Made by a program: the position numbers and the translations under genes | Part shown: in pieces, positions 5,905 to 6,403 of the stretch | Numbering within the stretch: position 1 is the stretch's first letter | How the letters are laid out: the number at the start of each line of letters is the position of its first letter | Notes under the pieces: model-generated | The model's database searches: none | Told to the model about the DNA's origin: nothing | The model's input: only the letters and a program-made list of their open reading frames with translations | Assembly (NCBI RefSeq): GCF_009711475.1 | Contig: NZ_SMMD01000722.1 | Span: forward strand, 1-6,403 | Source of the DNA: Fulvivirga aurantia | GTDB taxonomy: Bacteria > Bacteroidota > Bacteroidia > Cytophagales > Cyclobacteriaceae | Direction: 5' to 3' | Length of the DNA: 6,403 nt

Positions 5905-6366
5905 ATGGTAAAAAGTTTTCAAGGAGTACGACAAGTTAAACCAACCAAGGAGCCGGTACAGCCGGTGCATGTAGAAGATTATATGACGCGCCAACTCATA
6001 ACATTCCGCCCTGAGCAAACCATGGAAGAAGTTATTAAGATTCTACTGACCAAAAGAATATCTGGTGGTCCGGTGGTAGATGAAGAGGGAAATTTAGTGG
6101 GCATCATCTCTGAAGGTGACTGTTTAAAGGAGGTAGTGAGAGGAAAGTATAATAATACACCTACCCTGCACGGAACGGTGAGAGAACACATGGCTACAGA
6201 AGTGAAGACGATGGCTCCGGAGATGAATATTTTTGATGCCGCTCGTATGTTTTTGGAGCTTAAGTTGAGAAGGTTTCCGGTATTAAAGGATGGAAGACTT
6301 CTTGGCCAAATCAGTCAAAGAGATGTGATGAGAGCCGTGCAAAGTCTTAAAAATTCTACCTGGTAG
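5905..6366 (+). CDS. Two-CBS-domain protein
   Basis: A 153-residue soluble protein that is essentially a Bateman module. CBS1 covers about 22-78 (VEDYMTRQLITFRPEQTMEE, then GGPVVDEEGNLVGIISEGD) and CBS2 about 92-147 (VREHMATEVKTMAPEMNIFD, then RRFPVLKDGRLLGQISQRDVMR). Such pairs bind adenosine nucleotides such as AMP, ATP or S-adenosylmethionine and regulate a partner. No catalytic domain is attached, so it must act on another protein or as a nucleotide sensor. The first 20 residues are a polar, Pro/Lys-rich leader without a signal peptide. It sits divergent to the MscS gene, which suggests, but does not show, a link to osmotic or energy state. The partner cannot be named. Confidence 0.9.
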   Translation: MVKSFQGVRQVKPTKEPVQPVHVEDYMTRQLITFRPEQTMEEVIKILLTKRISGGPVVDEEGNLVGIISEGDCLKEVVRGKYNNTPTLHGTVREHMATEVKTMAPEMNIFDAARMFLELKLRRFPVLKDGRLLGQISQRDVMRAVQSLKNSTW

Positions 6367-6403
6367 AGCTGCAAAAATTTATGCCTATTCAAGAAGCGTA
6401 GGA

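Noticed and set aside
5979..6191. 70-codon minus-strand open frame inside the CBS gene
   Set aside because: It is antisense to well-conserved CBS motifs and has no recognisable features.
6367..6403. C-terminal end of a convergent gene at the right edge
   Set aside because: Minus-strand frames here end after at most five codons from the window edge (for example PTLLE then stop), too little to support a gene.

Overview
The window looks like chromosomal DNA from a Bacteroidota bacterium, most likely of the Cytophagales type. The clues are a low-GC, dense layout, a promoter close to the Bacteroidota pattern (TTGG, 20 bases, TATATTTG), many exported lipoproteins and outer-membrane barrels, an ECF sigma factor followed by a membrane-anchored barrel protein, and an IF-2-like N-terminal protein with the spacer motif seen in Cytophagales IF-2. 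The phylum call is solid; anything finer is inference.

Layout, left to right. Positions 1-1211 hold two minus-strand genes in a probable operon: a lipoprotein phosphodiesterase of the alkaline phosphatase superfamily (285-1211) and, 5 bases after it, the start of a secreted, probably barrel-forming protein cut off by the window edge (1-279). Positions 1212-1472 are a divergent intergenic region with unusual structure: an 11-bp inverted repeat nested inside another 11-bp inverted repeat, flanked by two exact copies of a 13-bp sequence. Positions 1473-3516 hold an ECF sigma factor overlapping a 496-residue protein that has a short cytoplasmic part, one membrane helix, a periplasmic coiled coil and a C-terminal outer-membrane barrel. 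Convergent to it, with stops only 2 bp apart, is a 275-residue protein with an IF-2 N-terminal domain but no GTPase (3519-4346). A 3D-domain lipoprotein (4486-4902) is transcribed divergently from that gene. An MscS-type mechanosensitive channel (4953-5801, minus) and a two-CBS-domain protein (5905-6366, plus) are divergent from each other.

The most interesting unit is the sigma factor/barrel pair. The second protein can in principle reach from the cytoplasm through both membranes, so it could sense the outer membrane directly and hold or release the sigma factor. This matches, from memory, the dual membrane-spanning anti-sigma factors (Dma) described in Bacteroides, so the class is probably not wholly new, but this member and the repeat-rich leader in front of its operon deserve attention. 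The surrounding genes share an envelope theme (barrel, lipoproteins, a 3D cell-wall-type domain, a tension channel), but nothing in the sequence proves they act together.
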